DNA of 64,000 bases from Candidula unifasciata. Its lineage: Eukaryota > Mollusca > Gastropoda > Stylommatophora > Geomitridae. Positions 39,401 to 42,592 of this stretch are shown here, one piece after another. The notes beneath the pieces are model-generated. The model searched no databases and was not told the DNA's origin. It saw only the letters and a program-made list of their open reading frames with translations. Location: positions 1,639,580 to 1,703,579 of the forward strand of contig CAJHNH020008455.1 of the NCBI GenBank assembly GCA_905116865.2. The letters are read 5' to 3'. A program made the position numbers and the translations under genes. The number at the start of each line of letters is the position of its first letter. Position 1 is the stretch's first letter.

Positions 39401-41402
39401 GAACGTTGCAGAACCAATCCCATCAGCCCTGGCTGTTGTGTGGTTTCACTAGGCAAATTTACATCCAGTAGTTTGCCACATGTGGTTTAACAATTTGGCT
39501 ATAAATATGCATCTGAAATTAATTGTGCTATGTAAACTATTTCTCTACTCCTGTATCAGAGGTGGAAGGGATCCCTGGTCCGGGCCCTTTTATTCACTTT
39601 GTATAGATTACTTTTCAGTATCTCTGATATTTCCTAGATCCGTGTTCAGCGTGGTCGACCTCGGTCTCTGTTACTGCTGTATGTGTATAACACTGCTCTC
39701 TGTAGTGCCCTGTTGCTTATCTTGTTACATGACCAAAATATTTGACTTTTCTAAACTAATATCCATTAATCTATATAATTTTCCTGGATCAGATTGCTAG
39801 GACAGATTCAGAGGATGGCGGATGGTAGAGACTCCAAGGAAATCCTCTATGGGGAATTACAGACTGGCAGAAGAAGAGCCTTGATTTGACTTGCTTTGAA
39901 AAAAAAAAAGTGTTCAACCTGCATCTCCCGAAGGGGACAGCTTTTGGTTATAACTGTGACTAGGTTTATGTGCGGCATATAAAATGGCTTAGCACTGCTC
40001 GCCACCACCAAGTAGCCCTAAAAAGGACTCTTGTAGTGTTGATGAGGTCAAAAGAGACAGACACAAATACTGTCCCGACCAACAACAAAGTCGTCCACTG
40101 GCTAGCGAATGGGTGACACGGTCGCTGATGTGAAGAAGAGAAAGGTCTCTACTAATATCAATCAATCAATCAGGTGCCATCTCCACAATGAAGGTTGGCT
40201 GCAATGGATCTCCAACAAGCCCTGTCTCTTGCCCTTGATGTACACTCACTCATACTGCTGTTCGTCCATCTCTTGATGTTATCCTCCCACTTGTAACGCT
40301 GTCTGCCTTTTGCACGCCTACCTTGAACCTTTCCCTCTAGGATGATCTTTACAATACTGTTATGTCTTTTAATGTGGCCAAAATATTTCACTTGTCTCTT
40401 TTTTATTTCACCTAGCAACTCTCTTTTCATTCCCAATTTCCTCAGTACCTCTGTATTTGATAGCTTTTGTTTCCATGAAATACGACCTAATCTTCTGTAT
40501 ATCCACATCTCCAAAGAATTTATACGATTTTCCAGTTGTTTGTTCATTGTCCATGTCTCTGTGCCATACAGTAAGGTTGAGAATACATAACATTTGACAA
40601 TTCTCATTTTTAATGTCTACTAATATACATGAATGCTAATACAGATTTGTAGAAACAAGATGTCATAGACTATTTCACATAGAGGGCTCAAATAAAGAAG
40701 GGAACCGGGATAAATGAGAAAATGCCTGCTGACAGGTTACGAGTTGAGCATCAGAAGATGCATATTAAATACATGACAATGATCCTCAAATTCTATGCTC
40801 TAATTGGGAATGACTTCTTAACTAAAGCTGGTCTTGCTAGTGATGCTTGCCATTGTCAAGGGCTGTGCGATTCCCATGCCTCCCAACAACAATATAACAC
40901 TATCATCTGGAACGAGCAGAGGTGCCAACAACAATTTCTATTGTCTGCGTTCACCAACAAAATGATCTGGTTGTTCATCCACCTCTGGACTTTTCGGCTT
41001 TGTTTTACAGATCTTGCTTATTTTATGCAAACTGTTGGTTCACTGCCTCCCAGGCAGATGCACCCCGACTTTGGAGGAAGCACCGCGCCCCCCACCCACC
41101 TCCACCACCCCAATTAGTCGACTTTTACAAAATGCTTGTTAGGTAGGTAGTGGGTCTATTTTTGTTTTCCCCACAATGGGTCTCCAGGGGAAAAATTACT
41201 ATTAACTCTTTCATAATTCTGAAGAACAATTGTCCTCAATTTTTTTTTTAACAATATTTTGATTATTTTCCTGTACACAATTTGCAGAATTTTACACATT
41301 CAGACTTCACTTACTTCCATTCATCATCCGGATGGTACAGTTCCAAGACATCACCGACTTTAACATCTGCAAAATCTTTTGAAGAGATCACTATCTCTTG
41401 GT
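1216..41402 (-). CDS. DEPDC5: DEPDC5 / Iml1, GATOR1 subunit (5' two fifths, 18 exons)
   Basis: DEPDC5 is the scaffold subunit of GATOR1, with NPRL2 and NPRL3. GATOR1 is the GTPase-activating complex for RagA/B at the lysosome and represses mTORC1 when amino acids are low. Eighteen exons on the minus strand give 1842 coding nt. All 17 junctions have GT donors, AG acceptors and matching phase. The joined frame follows the vertebrate protein as I recall it: [93 protein letters not shown] and [10 protein letters not shown]. This corresponds to the N-terminal and SABA regions and the linker before SHEN. SHEN, DEP and the C-terminal domain would lie beyond base 1. The initiator exon, expected to encode about 20-25 residues, was not found. 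No internal stop or frameshift was seen, so the gene looks intact. Introns run from about 0.9 to 4 kb and carry most of the repeats in the window. Confidence 0.95.
1505..1855 (-). mobile_element. LINE 3' end, RNase H-type family
   Basis: The frame reads [19 protein letters not shown], then [20 protein letters not shown] and ends near [12 protein letters not shown]. It is the same family as the 53588 element, covering only the Cys-motif tail. It is 5'-truncated. Confidence 0.85.
2175..2505 (+). mobile_element. SINE family B, 5'-truncated and rearranged
   Basis: Two body segments are visible: 2178-2240 (AAATGAGTGCCAGGGAAATG) and 2360-2505 (GGTAAAGATGTGGGAAGTAA to GTGGGAAAAGGGTCCTTTA). A short foreign stretch separates them. 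No head is present. Confidence 0.7.
2605..2815 (+). repeat. dispersed repeat family H
   Basis: Order of CCATTGCCTTTTCTCAG, TGTGTGATTAT, CTACATGC, GAGTATGGAAAAAG and ATACAAAAACATCC is shared with 24265-24475. Unknown type. Confidence 0.55.
3499..3731 (-). CDS. DEPDC5: DEPDC5 exon q (Ser-rich linker)
   Basis: This 233-nt exon encodes a low-complexity linker: [20 protein letters not shown], then [20 protein letters not shown] and [10 protein letters not shown] with SYSFGCYP. Vertebrate DEPDC5 has a matching SDDSSLGKSANILMIP and SSSLGYTS arrangement. Acceptor TCTCTTCAG and donor ATG|GTAAGA are both strong. Confidence 0.9.
3811..4065 (+). repeat. dispersed repeat family A
   Basis: Starts TTCTTAGCATTCATCGGCTG and contains CTTCTGGACTTTAGGCTTG and TGCACCCTGACTTTGAAAGG. 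Its 3' end has lost the GGGGCCCCAGAACCC part. Confidence 0.8.
4100..5350. other. DEPDC5 intron, nothing recognised
   Basis: AT-rich single-copy-looking sequence with a C run near 5151-5163. No exon, TIR element or tandem repeat was seen. Confidence 0.5.
5355..5625 (+). repeat. dispersed repeat family A
   Basis: Contains CTGGACTTTGGTCTTGTTCC, then GACTGTTGACTCCTCACCTC and a 3' end at ATGGGTCTGTTC. The first 35 bp are diverged. Confidence 0.75.
5935..6185 (-). repeat. dispersed repeat family A with poly-G and poly-C
   Basis: Minus copy; plus strand begins with a 19-G run (5937-5955), then a 16-C run (5979-5994), and continues AGTCAGAGTGCACGTGCCTC to TTTACAGTCGGTGAACACC. Confidence 0.8.
6203..6357. 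repeat. two-copy direct repeat (~78 bp)
   Basis: The sequence from CTATACTATCTTCCCTCACA to GAGTTCTAGGGCCCCA occurs twice in a row with one indel (AAAAAATG versus AAAACAATG). The unit ends with a fragment of family A. Confidence 0.9.
6733..6841 (-). CDS. DEPDC5: DEPDC5 exon p
   Basis: This 109-nt exon encodes [20 protein letters not shown] and then [15 protein letters not shown]. The family reads [21 protein letters not shown] here. It is joined by a split Asn codon at its start, and ends two bases into Phe before GTAAGT. Confidence 0.95.
6925..7205 (+). repeat. dispersed repeat family A, full length
   Basis: From TCTTCTGCGTTCACCAGCTG to GGGCCCCAGAACCCACACAG. One of the best copies to define the family. 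It sits just upstream of DEPDC5 exon p. Confidence 0.88.
7330..7425 (+). mobile_element. tRNA-like SINE head, unassigned
   Basis: GTAGGCCAAGTGGTTAGAAG followed by CAGGTTCAACCCCCGGTAAG resembles a tRNA with A and B boxes. No cloverleaf closure is seen, so it is more likely a SINE head than a gene. Confidence 0.5.
7505..8065. repeat. repeat block ending AATTCACAACATTACA
   Basis: It contains CTCGCCTTCGACCACACACA and GGAACTATCTGGAATTTCCC and ends AATTCACAACATTACA. The same end occurs at 16820-16862, and parts of the centre resemble 15330-15700. It could be an LTR or a large non-autonomous transposon; no coding region or clear ends were identified. Confidence 0.55.
8305..8370 (-). mobile_element. 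SINE family B head scrap
   Basis: Plus strand CATGACCTTCCGATCCGCAG then AAAGCACAGCGGCTCC, the reversed tRNA-like head. Confidence 0.6.
9105..9153 (-). CDS. DEPDC5: DEPDC5 exon o (49 nt, charged linker)
   Basis: This 49-nt exon encodes [16 protein letters not shown] plus one base. Its position corresponds to the Lys-rich linker after TPRIKLAGKK in vertebrates, which is poorly conserved. The call rests on the acceptor (T-rich tract, then TTTTCAG), the donor (AAA|GTAGGT) and perfect phase on both sides. Confidence 0.8.
9360..9515 (+). repeat. repeat A' (alternative 5' half, family A 3' half)
   Basis: Starts CATTGTGGTTTACAGCTAGG, passes CCAACACGTCCCATTTC, and then has the A-like 3' half (TTAGTCACCTTTTGCAAAAG, GTGGGGTCTG). 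It is directly followed by a family A copy. Confidence 0.75.
9520..9758 (+). repeat. dispersed repeat family A
   Basis: From CTTTGCTTTCACAGGCTGTA to GGATCCAGAACCCACACGGG. The middle portion is shortened (GGCATATGAACAAGGAGGCA). Confidence 0.85.
10468..10878. repeat. 36-bp minisatellite, left block
   Basis: About 11 units of CTTAGGATAAGTTAAAGGTG plus CTTCTATGACATCTCA. The leftmost units are identical; units to the right are increasingly diverged. Confidence 0.93.
10880..11103 (-). mobile_element. SINE family C, splits a minisatellite
   Basis: Plus strand runs from GTGTATCCTTTACAGGATG to GCTGGGATCGAACCCGGCAC and the reversed head GCCGACTAG. It sits inside the 36-bp tandem array. Confidence 0.8.
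11104..11340. repeat. 36-bp minisatellite, right block
   Basis: About six diverged units of the same repeat continue to the right of a SINE C insertion. Confidence 0.9.
12018..12096 (-). CDS. DEPDC5: DEPDC5 exon n
   Basis: This 79-nt exon encodes [20 protein letters not shown] and then KPPLAL. The family reads [22 protein letters not shown] here. It is joined to exon m by a split Ser codon, and ends at phase 0 with TTG|GTATGT. Confidence 0.93.
12300..12612 (+). repeat. dispersed repeat family A with G-rich expansion
   Basis: From TGCATTCACCAGCCGTAAAC to GGAACCAAAACAGGG. The stretch after CTTGTAATGCGGAAA has become a broken G run (12524-12551). Confidence 0.82.
12934..13115 (+). mobile_element. 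SPIN-like hAT MITE
   Basis: This 182-bp non-autonomous element begins CAGTGGTTCTCAACC and ends GGTTGAGAACAACGG. It is flanked by a perfect 8-bp direct repeat, CTCTAATG (12926-12933 and 13116-13123), as hAT insertions are. Interior blocks (CGACCCTTTAA, GTTGTGGTGACC, GCTACTTCATAAC, GATGGTCTTAGG and GTGAAAGGGTC) match my memory of the SPIN (SPACE INVADERS) elements shared among distant vertebrates and reported in a pond snail. It lies in the DEPDC5 intron between exons m and n. Confidence 0.85.
13190..13330 (-). mobile_element. SINE family B tail
   Basis: Plus strand reads AGTAAAGATCCCTTTTCACG, GGCGCATAGGGCATATGGGC and GTGGTCAGCATTACGCCGG, the reverse of the B tail. The head is absent. Confidence 0.75.
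13430..13625 (-). pseudogene. second copy of the CxxC-H LINE tail
   Basis: It is nearly identical in sequence to 58740-58890 in the same orientation. It is truncated on both sides. Confidence 0.75.
13738..14108 (-). mobile_element. tRNA-derived SINE family F
   Basis: On minus, a tRNA-like head (GTGGTCTTGGTTCAAGCCC) leads into a body containing AAATCCCTTGGCAGTTG. It shares sequence with 37405-37740 in the same orientation. It lies in the DEPDC5 intron between exons m and n. Confidence 0.7.
14215..14276 (-). CDS. DEPDC5: DEPDC5 exon m
   Basis: This 62-nt exon encodes [20 protein letters not shown], containing the invariant GDDYNIPHW segment. The frame requires the acceptor GCAAG|AGC. A second AG four bases upstream (CCATAG) would shift the frame and hit a stop. 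The donor is CAG|GTACTG. Confidence 0.93.
14640..14775. repeat. short tandem repeat, three diverged copies
   Basis: GATCACACTGTAACGATACG and CAGTATAGTTGTTA recur about 42 bp apart. Confidence 0.85.
14860..15205. repeat. direct duplication of ~160 bp
   Basis: The series ACTGGTGTTACC, GATGATGGCTG, GTCCCCCACTTACG, AGCTCTG, GTCCAACC at 14866-14990 reappears in the same order at 15040-15160 in diverged form (AACTGTTGTTACC, GACGATAGCTG, TACGCCACTTAC, GTCCAACC). Confidence 0.65.
15330..15715. repeat. diverged relative of the 7505 block
   Basis: Shared phrases are GCTTGGCTGAATC versus GGCATGGCTGATTC and AACTTCAACTG, then TCTTATCTC. Similar order, low identity. Confidence 0.4.
15716..16760. other. 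DEPDC5 intron, low-complexity only
   Basis: Contains a (TTC)n run at about 16130-16152. Otherwise no recognised feature. Confidence 0.5.
16775..16862. repeat. end fragment of the 7505 repeat
   Basis: CTCGGGAACTC-type sequence (GGGAACTCTCTGGGATTTCC) to AATTCACAACATTACA, then a SINE B tail begins. Confidence 0.7.
16868..17148 (-). mobile_element. tRNA-derived SINE family B, near full length
   Basis: The minus-strand head reads GGAGCCACTGTGGTGTAGTG with a B-box-like TGGGTTCAGATC. The body follows the family (GTACCAGGTA-type, AGTAAA, GACCACATCACCCA), and the tail is GAAAAGGGTCCTCTACTT. It is a pol III retroposon with no coding capacity. Confidence 0.85.
17244..17305 (-). CDS. DEPDC5: DEPDC5 exon l
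   Basis: This 62-nt exon encodes [20 protein letters not shown]. It is nearly identical to the vertebrate [19 protein letters not shown]. The acceptor is TTTACAG and the donor AAG|GTATCG. Confidence 0.97.
17344..17595 (+). repeat. dispersed repeat family A
   Basis: Runs from about TTGTGCTGCCCTGCTTTGAG to GGGCCCCAGAACCCACATAA. It begins about 40 bp upstream (on minus) of the DEPDC5 exon l acceptor. Confidence 0.82.
17650..18100 (+). repeat. diverged family E relative
   Basis: CTGGTCGGGACAGTATTTGG recurs reversed near 40060. Further on, GAGTATCGGCCAGATGCCC and CATGATCTATCTGTTCTG follow the order of family E. It lies left of DEPDC5 exon k (i.e. downstream in the gene), between exons l and k. 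Confidence 0.55.
18540..18700 (+). repeat. repeat A'
   Basis: ACTGTGGCTTACAGCTAGGC, CCAACACACCTGACTTAAAAC, TTAGTTGCC, then GGGGGCAATGGATCTATTCC. Partial A' copy, followed by a three-copy tandem repeat. Confidence 0.7.
18680..18795. repeat. 37-bp tandem repeat, three copies
   Basis: GGCCTTTTCTGTCTTTGCAA plus CATTAAGAGAAATTAT repeated three times, almost perfectly. Confidence 0.92.
18788..19215 (+). repeat. family A with internal tandem duplication
   Basis: From TTCACGTTCACTGGCTGTTA to CCCCAGAACCCACCAAGG. A 57-bp segment with CACTTTTGGATCTTAGCCTG is repeated (18835-18960), and a 16-G run plus GT repeat follows near 19148. Confidence 0.85.
19600..19972 (-). pseudogene. LINE fragment (ALQWEVE-RGHPK tail)
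   Basis: The minus strand encodes [19 protein letters not shown] and then [20 protein letters not shown]2 ends commonly carry this ALxW-EGxRxRGRPK pattern. The flanking sequence is degraded. Confidence 0.65.
19975..20240 (+). pseudogene. LINE reverse transcriptase palm fragment
   Basis: The plus strand reads [20 protein letters not shown] and, after stops and shifts, INELLFADD followed by a stop. These are RT palm motifs of a non-LTR element, broken by mutations. It is adjacent to two other LINE scraps in opposite orientation, so the locus is a nested pile. Confidence 0.8.
20290..20835 (-). pseudogene. decayed LINE reverse transcriptase tail
   Basis: Read on the minus strand, this region follows the 33830 copy ([13 protein letters not shown], then VQDVADG) but has many stops and indels. 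It is old and non-functional. Confidence 0.75.
20916..21050 (-). CDS. DEPDC5: DEPDC5 exon k
   Basis: This 135-nt exon encodes [19 protein letters not shown], then [20 protein letters not shown] and RTIDC. The family core is [24 protein letters not shown], then LTKQR-ID. The acceptor is TTCCTTAG and the donor GCG|GTCAGT. Confidence 0.97.
21411..22106. repeat. 18-bp GC-rich minisatellite, ~38 units
   Basis: The unit is GAGTCCTGTGCCTGCCCC and nearly all copies are identical; one variant sits near 21816-21833 (CCTGAGCCTGCCTC). Because 18 is a multiple of three and the unit lacks stops, several frames stay open for hundreds of codons on both strands (SPVPAP, RGRHRT, GAGTGL repeats). It lies in the DEPDC5 intron between exons j and k. 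Degenerate units extend to about 21180 and 22150. Confidence 0.97.
22510..22900 (-). pseudogene. decayed LINE ORF2 fragment
   Basis: The minus strand gives [20 protein letters not shown] and then SLCKVSNNT. This is the LYG-E-WTMT, then LE--I---EM phrase common after the RT domain. It has multiple stops downstream. Confidence 0.7.
23018..23475. repeat. 32-bp minisatellite abutting DEPDC5 exon j
   Basis: About 14 units of AGGAACATTTACAGTAAAGT plus GCGTACAATTTA. The last unit overlaps the exon j donor. Confidence 0.95.
23464..23651 (-). CDS. DEPDC5: DEPDC5 exon j
   Basis: This 188-nt exon encodes [19 protein letters not shown], then a variable stretch, and ends with [14 protein letters not shown]. 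This matches VVVQNERREEW and AQGNYLEAINLSFN of the family. Its donor, ACT|GTAAGT, lies at the very edge of a 32-bp tandem array, and the exon end resembles the array unit (see findings). Confidence 0.95.
23726..24032. repeat. 25-bp minisatellite, ~12 units
   Basis: Unit CCCTCACAGGAAGCGGCTAC plus CGGGG, with variants. It begins about 75 bp beyond the acceptor side of exon j. Confidence 0.95.
24262..24480 (+). repeat. dispersed repeat family H with 29-G run
   Basis: CCATTGTCTCTTTTCTCGTG, TGCGTGATTATG, GGGAGTAAGGAAAA, then a G run at 24414-24442 and ATACAAAAACATCCC. Partner of 2605-2815. Confidence 0.6.
24500..24640. repeat. repeat shared with 50345-50470
   Basis: ACTTCTTCCTTGTAAACAGG and GCAGCACCTCAAAGAGAC recur at 50360-50410 in the same orientation. 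Type unknown. Confidence 0.6.
25070..25312 (-). repeat. dispersed repeat family A
   Basis: Plus strand: GTGGGTTCCAGGGCCCGGGG with G runs, then CTTCAAAGTCAGAGTACATC, AACAAGACCAAAGTCTAG and TCTTGGTGAACGCTGTG. Confidence 0.82.
25554..25812 (-). mobile_element. 5'-truncated LINE with 18-bp target duplication
   Basis: This 259-bp minus-strand LINE fragment ends in an AAC-repeat tail (25554-25568). It is flanked by an identical 18-bp sequence, AACTGGTACGTTATGTTG, at 25536-25553 and 25813-25830. Its frame reads [20 protein letters not shown] and then [13 protein letters not shown], the CxxC-H-C region found downstream of RNase H in some LINEs. It inserted into an A'-type dispersed repeat. Confidence 0.85.
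25813..25990 (+). repeat. repeat A' (right part, after LINE insertion)
   Basis: GTTGTGGTTTACAGCCAGGC to GGACAGTGGGTCTATTTTTT and GGGACCTAGGAAACC. The LINE at 25554 is inserted at its 5' end. Confidence 0.75.
26134..26206 (-). CDS. DEPDC5: DEPDC5 exon i
   Basis: This 73-nt exon encodes [17 protein letters not shown] and then IYEDFY. The leading bases AT complete the Asp of the DEFP motif with exon h. The family motif is DEFPE, then DH-GRFYEDFYK. The donor is CAG|GTTTGC, which is weak at +4 to +6. Confidence 0.93.
26335..26448. repeat. AAGATCTTACAAACA array, left part
   Basis: About seven irregular units of ACAAACA(C/T)AAAGATCTT. Interrupted on the right by the probable solo LTR. Confidence 0.88.
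26449..27126 (+). mobile_element. probable solo LTR
   Basis: The sequence starts TGTAGTGAGCC and ends TCATTGCA, has a TATATAA box at 26692 and an AATAAA signal near 27024. It is flanked by AAGAT on both sides (26444-26448 and 27127-27131). That is the layout of an LTR in plus orientation. The direct repeat is weak evidence because AAGAT recurs in the tandem array on both sides. The block interrupts that array. No internal retroelement genes are present, so it would be a recombined solo LTR. Confidence 0.65.
27127..27245. repeat. AAGATCTTACAAACA array, right part
   Basis: Continuation of the same array beyond the LTR. It stops at the donor of DEPDC5 exon h. Confidence 0.88.
27248..27317 (-). 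CDS. DEPDC5: DEPDC5 exon h
   Basis: This 70-nt exon encodes [19 protein letters not shown] and then AQSV plus one base. It matches the family's [23 protein letters not shown]. The acceptor is AAATACAG and the donor TAG|GTAAGA. On the minus strand it is followed directly by an AAGATC-rich tandem array and then a solo LTR, both within the next intron. Confidence 0.95.
27378..27640 (+). mobile_element. SINE family B, full length
   Basis: Head GAAGCTGCAGTGACTAGATG, degenerate B box GTGTTCAGATCC, body with GGTACTAGGTAGAAAGTCC, tail GGGGAAAAAGGGGTAACTT. It lies in the DEPDC5 intron before exon h. Confidence 0.8.
27685..27862 (+). repeat. dispersed repeat family A, 3'-truncated
   Basis: CTTCGTTCACCGGCTGTGAA to GGCAGATGTACTCCGACTTT, then joined to an E-type repeat. 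Confidence 0.8.
27866..28115 (+). repeat. dispersed repeat family E
   Basis: Contains CGACATCACAGAACTCGGGA, GAGTGTTGAGCGTCGGCCAG and CCCAAAGGGCCCTCA. The same series occurs at 38286-38545. Function unknown; possibly untranslated LINE sequence. Confidence 0.75.
28140..28480 (+). pseudogene. LINE Cys-motif tail fragment
   Basis: The plus strand reads [20 protein letters not shown] near 28190-28255, the C-x2-x-TAEHILQ-CP motif after RNase H in LINEs. It then degrades. It follows an E-type repeat without a gap. Confidence 0.65.
29130..29412 (+). repeat. dispersed repeat family A
   Basis: GCGTTCACCTGTGACTTGTC, CTTTAAGTCTTGTTCCAAAAC, then GAGGCCCGGGAATCCACAC. It ends about 65 bp left of DEPDC5 exon g. 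Confidence 0.82.
29477..29617 (-). CDS. DEPDC5: DEPDC5 exon g
   Basis: This 141-nt exon has phase 0 at both ends. It encodes [19 protein letters not shown], then [20 protein letters not shown] and TDLFDKWK. This is the start of the SABA region and the strongest single match to DEPDC5. The donor AAG|GTATGG is slightly weak; the acceptor is TTTTTTAG. Confidence 0.96.
29925..30988. repeat. 46-bp minisatellite, ~23 units
   Basis: Unit GATGAGGCAGTCAATGACTG, GTTAGATTCTAGAGTTTTAT, ATAAAT. Central units are identical; edge units are shorter and diverged (lacking GAT or with TTTAAA). Each unit holds a TATATAAA and a TCTAGA palindrome. Confidence 0.96.
31000..31110 (+). mobile_element. SINE family B tail fragment with poly-G
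   Basis: It reads ACCCACCAAGTGCTGAGTGG and AATATGCCTTAAGGATTGG, then a G run replaces the usual GAAAAGGGTCC, and ends TCCCTTTTTC. Confidence 0.6.
31442..31511 (-). CDS. DEPDC5: DEPDC5 exon f
   Basis: This 70-nt exon encodes [20 protein letters not shown] and then DTR. It matches the GELWV-NEKV-CGYISEDTR region of the family. It starts one base into a codon and ends at phase 0 with AGA|GTAAGA. Confidence 0.92.
31758..32166. mobile_element. MITE, GGCTATCC family, copy 1
   Basis: This 409-bp element has long inverted termini starting GGCTATCCTCCGAATAAC and a perfect 8-bp target duplication CATATCTG. The interior is itself nearly palindromic around the motif CTAAACTAGATGGCTGGGAC. No coding capacity is visible. 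It sits in the DEPDC5 intron between exons e and f. Confidence 0.9.
32324..32373 (-). CDS. DEPDC5: DEPDC5 exon e
   Basis: This 50-nt exon encodes [16 protein letters not shown] plus two bases of the following Arg codon. It aligns with the family's VSTCAYITQKVEFAGIR. The acceptor CCCTTTAG and the donor CG|GTAAGT are both good. A MITE (31758-32166) sits in the next intron, about 160 bp away. Confidence 0.92.
33213..33296 (-). CDS. DEPDC5: DEPDC5 exon d
   Basis: This 84-nt exon is symmetrical (phase 0 at both ends) and encodes [18 protein letters not shown] followed by [10 protein letters not shown]. It is one of the best conserved stretches of the N-terminal region (DLVEL-FKDQY-GR-DMWRL). The acceptor is TGTTTCAG and the donor CTG|GTCAGT. 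Confidence 0.95.
33352..33635 (+). mobile_element. SINE family B with poly-C insertion
   Basis: Head GGAGCTGCCATAGTGCAGCG, B box AGGTTCAGGCCC, then a poly-C tract at 33470-33485, and tail GTGGAAAAGAGTCCTTG. It lies just upstream of DEPDC5 exon d. Confidence 0.8.
33830..34220 (+). pseudogene. LINE reverse transcriptase C-terminus
   Basis: The open frame reads [20 protein letters not shown], then [20 protein letters not shown] and [20 protein letters not shown]. This is the usual ORF2 C-terminus of a non-LTR element. It ends in a TGAA-repeat tail (34211-34226) and runs straight into a SINE tail. Confidence 0.9.
34230..34400 (+). mobile_element. SINE family B tail
   Basis: Body from AGGTCGACCCAGCCTAAAAT to GTGAAAAGGGATCTTTGC. 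It joins directly to the TGAA tail of the LINE at 33830. Confidence 0.75.
34420..34700 (-). pseudogene. decayed LINE fragment, same family as 45010
   Basis: The minus strand begins [14 protein letters not shown], close to MRCLRKAANVTRRDRVRNE of the 45010 copy. It then decays. Confidence 0.6.
35010..35155 (-). mobile_element. SINE family B tail
   Basis: Minus-oriented body and tail (TTTATTTCCCAGG, AACACCATGCCTGGCACC on plus). It lies within an open frame of 173 codons at 34981-35502 that I do not accept as a gene. Confidence 0.65.
35735..36122 (+). repeat. family A with 3' end triplicated
   Basis: After a partial head (TATTCCCTGGCTGTGAACTC) a second, longer copy runs to GATGGGGCCTAAGAACCCAC. 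That 3' end is repeated three times in tandem (36041-36120). Confidence 0.85.
36238..36323 (-). CDS. DEPDC5: DEPDC5 exon c
   Basis: This 86-nt exon encodes [19 protein letters not shown] and then IVVNRVDSQ. The family has an equivalent SVDQ, RLR-YQD, VNVVD series. The phase-1 acceptor CCTGCCAG, not the nearer GATCAG, keeps the frame with exon b. The donor is CAG|GTCAGT. Confidence 0.92.
36440..36745 (-). pseudogene. decayed LINE ORF2 tail
   Basis: The minus strand reads [19 protein letters not shown], then [16 protein letters not shown] and [18 protein letters not shown]. These are the [13 protein letters not shown] and SGRP-K-W motifs of a LINE C-terminus, with at least one stop. Confidence 0.8.
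37405..37745 (-). mobile_element. tRNA-derived SINE family F, second copy
   Basis: Shared blocks with 13738-14108 include CAACTGCCAAGGGATTTTTT and GCACAGTGCACA. The minus-strand head reads CTTGAGGCATGGTGTCCGCC with a weak B box (TGTTTAATCCCC). Confidence 0.7.
38286..38545 (+). repeat. dispersed repeat family E, second copy
   Basis: GAATCGACATCACAGCACTT, CTGAGTGTTGAGCGTCGGTC and CTCCCAAAGGGCCCTCAC align in order with 27866-28115. Confidence 0.8.
39017..39066 (-). CDS. DEPDC5: DEPDC5 exon b
   Basis: This is a 50-nt exon that starts one base into the split Asn codon and encodes [16 protein letters not shown]. It matches the conserved LLLQVKSL segment of the family. The donor reads G|GTACAG and the acceptor TTTTCAG. 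It ends at phase 1, and the next exon supplies the two bases that complete Asp. Confidence 0.9.
39380..39482 (-). mobile_element. SINE family C, 3' part only
   Basis: GTTGCGTATCCTTTACAGAA to TAGTTTGCCACATGTGG; the rest is missing. Confidence 0.65.
40165..40615 (-). pseudogene. LINE reverse transcriptase C-terminus
   Basis: This 145-codon open frame reads [20 protein letters not shown], then [20 protein letters not shown] and [19 protein letters not shown]. It is the standard LINE ORF2 tail, 5'-truncated but free of stops. Confidence 0.9.
40945..41195 (+). repeat. dispersed repeat family A
   Basis: GTCTGCGTTCACCAACAAAA, CACCTCTGGACTTTTCGGC, TGCACCCCGACTTTGGAGGA, GTAGTGGGTCTATTTTTG. Confidence 0.8.
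41315..41402 (-). CDS. DEPDC5: DEPDC5 exon a (first recognised coding exon)
   Basis: This exon is 88 nt, starts at phase 1 after a TTTTTGCAG acceptor and ends two bases into a codon before GTAAGT. It encodes [10 protein letters not shown], then [17 protein letters not shown]. In DEPDC5 this is the N-terminal stretch where the chain reads (V/I)NPK-F, then the KxGD(I/V)(V/L)E motif and an HP-DEY segment. The preceding exon with the start codon is missing from what I could read. Confidence 0.9.
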
Positions 41403-41623
41403 CTGCAAAAATACAACCGGAATCTAACAACAAAAGTGTACACTCTACCTGCAATAAAATGTTGCCTTTTTAAAATTTCCACTCACAGCAATTTACTACC
41501 ATGGGTCCTTAAAAAAAAAGGACTCATAATTTTTGCTCCGAAAGAGACCTGACGATTTGTTTTTAGGAAGCATCTTTTTATGTACAAAAATCTACATTTG
41601 AATTTAAAGCAATGTCAATAATA

Positions 41624-42014
41624 GGCTATCCTCAGAATAACAGTTCCAAATTATCGAGGCTAAGTAAATACCCTAACAGGGCCTCAGTCACGTGTAAATT
41701 GCAGACCTCTTTTCGGCGACTACACCGCATACCACGAAAAAGCTTCCACTGAGTTAAAGTCACTGCCAAGAGCTTCCCACATGCCACTACGAGCGGCACG
41801 GAAGGGGGCTAAACTAGATGGCTGGGACTCACAAGCAGCAGCTTCCACCTGCAGCTTCCTCCATTTTATCTGCTCGTGAGTCCCAGCCATCTAGTTTAGC
41901 CGATACGCCCGGCACGGGGGATACTCTCGGCGAGGTCCGCAATTTACATATGACTGGGGCCCTGTTAGGTTATTTTTTTGGACTAAATTTGAGACCGTTA
42001 TTCGGAGGATAGCC
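41624..42014. mobile_element. MITE, GGCTATCC family, copy 2
   Basis: It has the same termini and interior as copy 1 and is 391 bp long. The flanking 8-mers are CAATAATA and CATTAATA, a target duplication with one mismatch. It lies about 220 bp upstream of DEPDC5 exon a. Confidence 0.88.
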
Positions 42015-42434
42015 CATTAATACATATATATATATATATTTACTTTTGTTAATTTATAATTTAATATATCCATCTTGTTTCAACGGACAATTGAAATTCT
42101 CTCATAAGGCCGCTGATCTTGAGTAGGGCTTATATTAGAGTTTATTACAAACATCCTAAAAAATTACATTAGGATTTATTTTTAGGTTAAGTCTTTTGCA
42201 TCCGACATTGTAAAATATGAAAAAAAATTGTATTACAAGTGTATCTGCAAAGTAATTATTTACTTTTTGAAAATTGCTGTGATGGAAATTTCATGTCAAA
42301 ATTGTAGCAAAAAATTAAAATTCTGCACCACTCAAATGGCTTTCAAATAACCAGACAGAAACCTTTATGAAAGCATAGCAGCAAACGAACTGATACAAGC
42401 TGTTGGAAACCGCAACAAATCCACTTCGCTTAGC

Positions 42435-42592
42435 CTTTTAGAGTGCGTACCAGGTGCAGTCCTGAAAAGTAAAGGCGGCCGGCCTGATTCTAACCACATC
42501 ACCCACCAAGTGCCGACTGGTCTCTACAATATATGTCTAGCCCTATATGCCCAATACGCCTGAAGGCATGGAAAAGGGTTGCTTTCTTTTAG
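42435..42592 (+). mobile_element. SINE family B tail
   Basis: Body from CCTTTTAGAGTGCGTACC to GGCATGGAAAAGGGTTGCTT; the tRNA-like head is missing. Confidence 0.75.
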
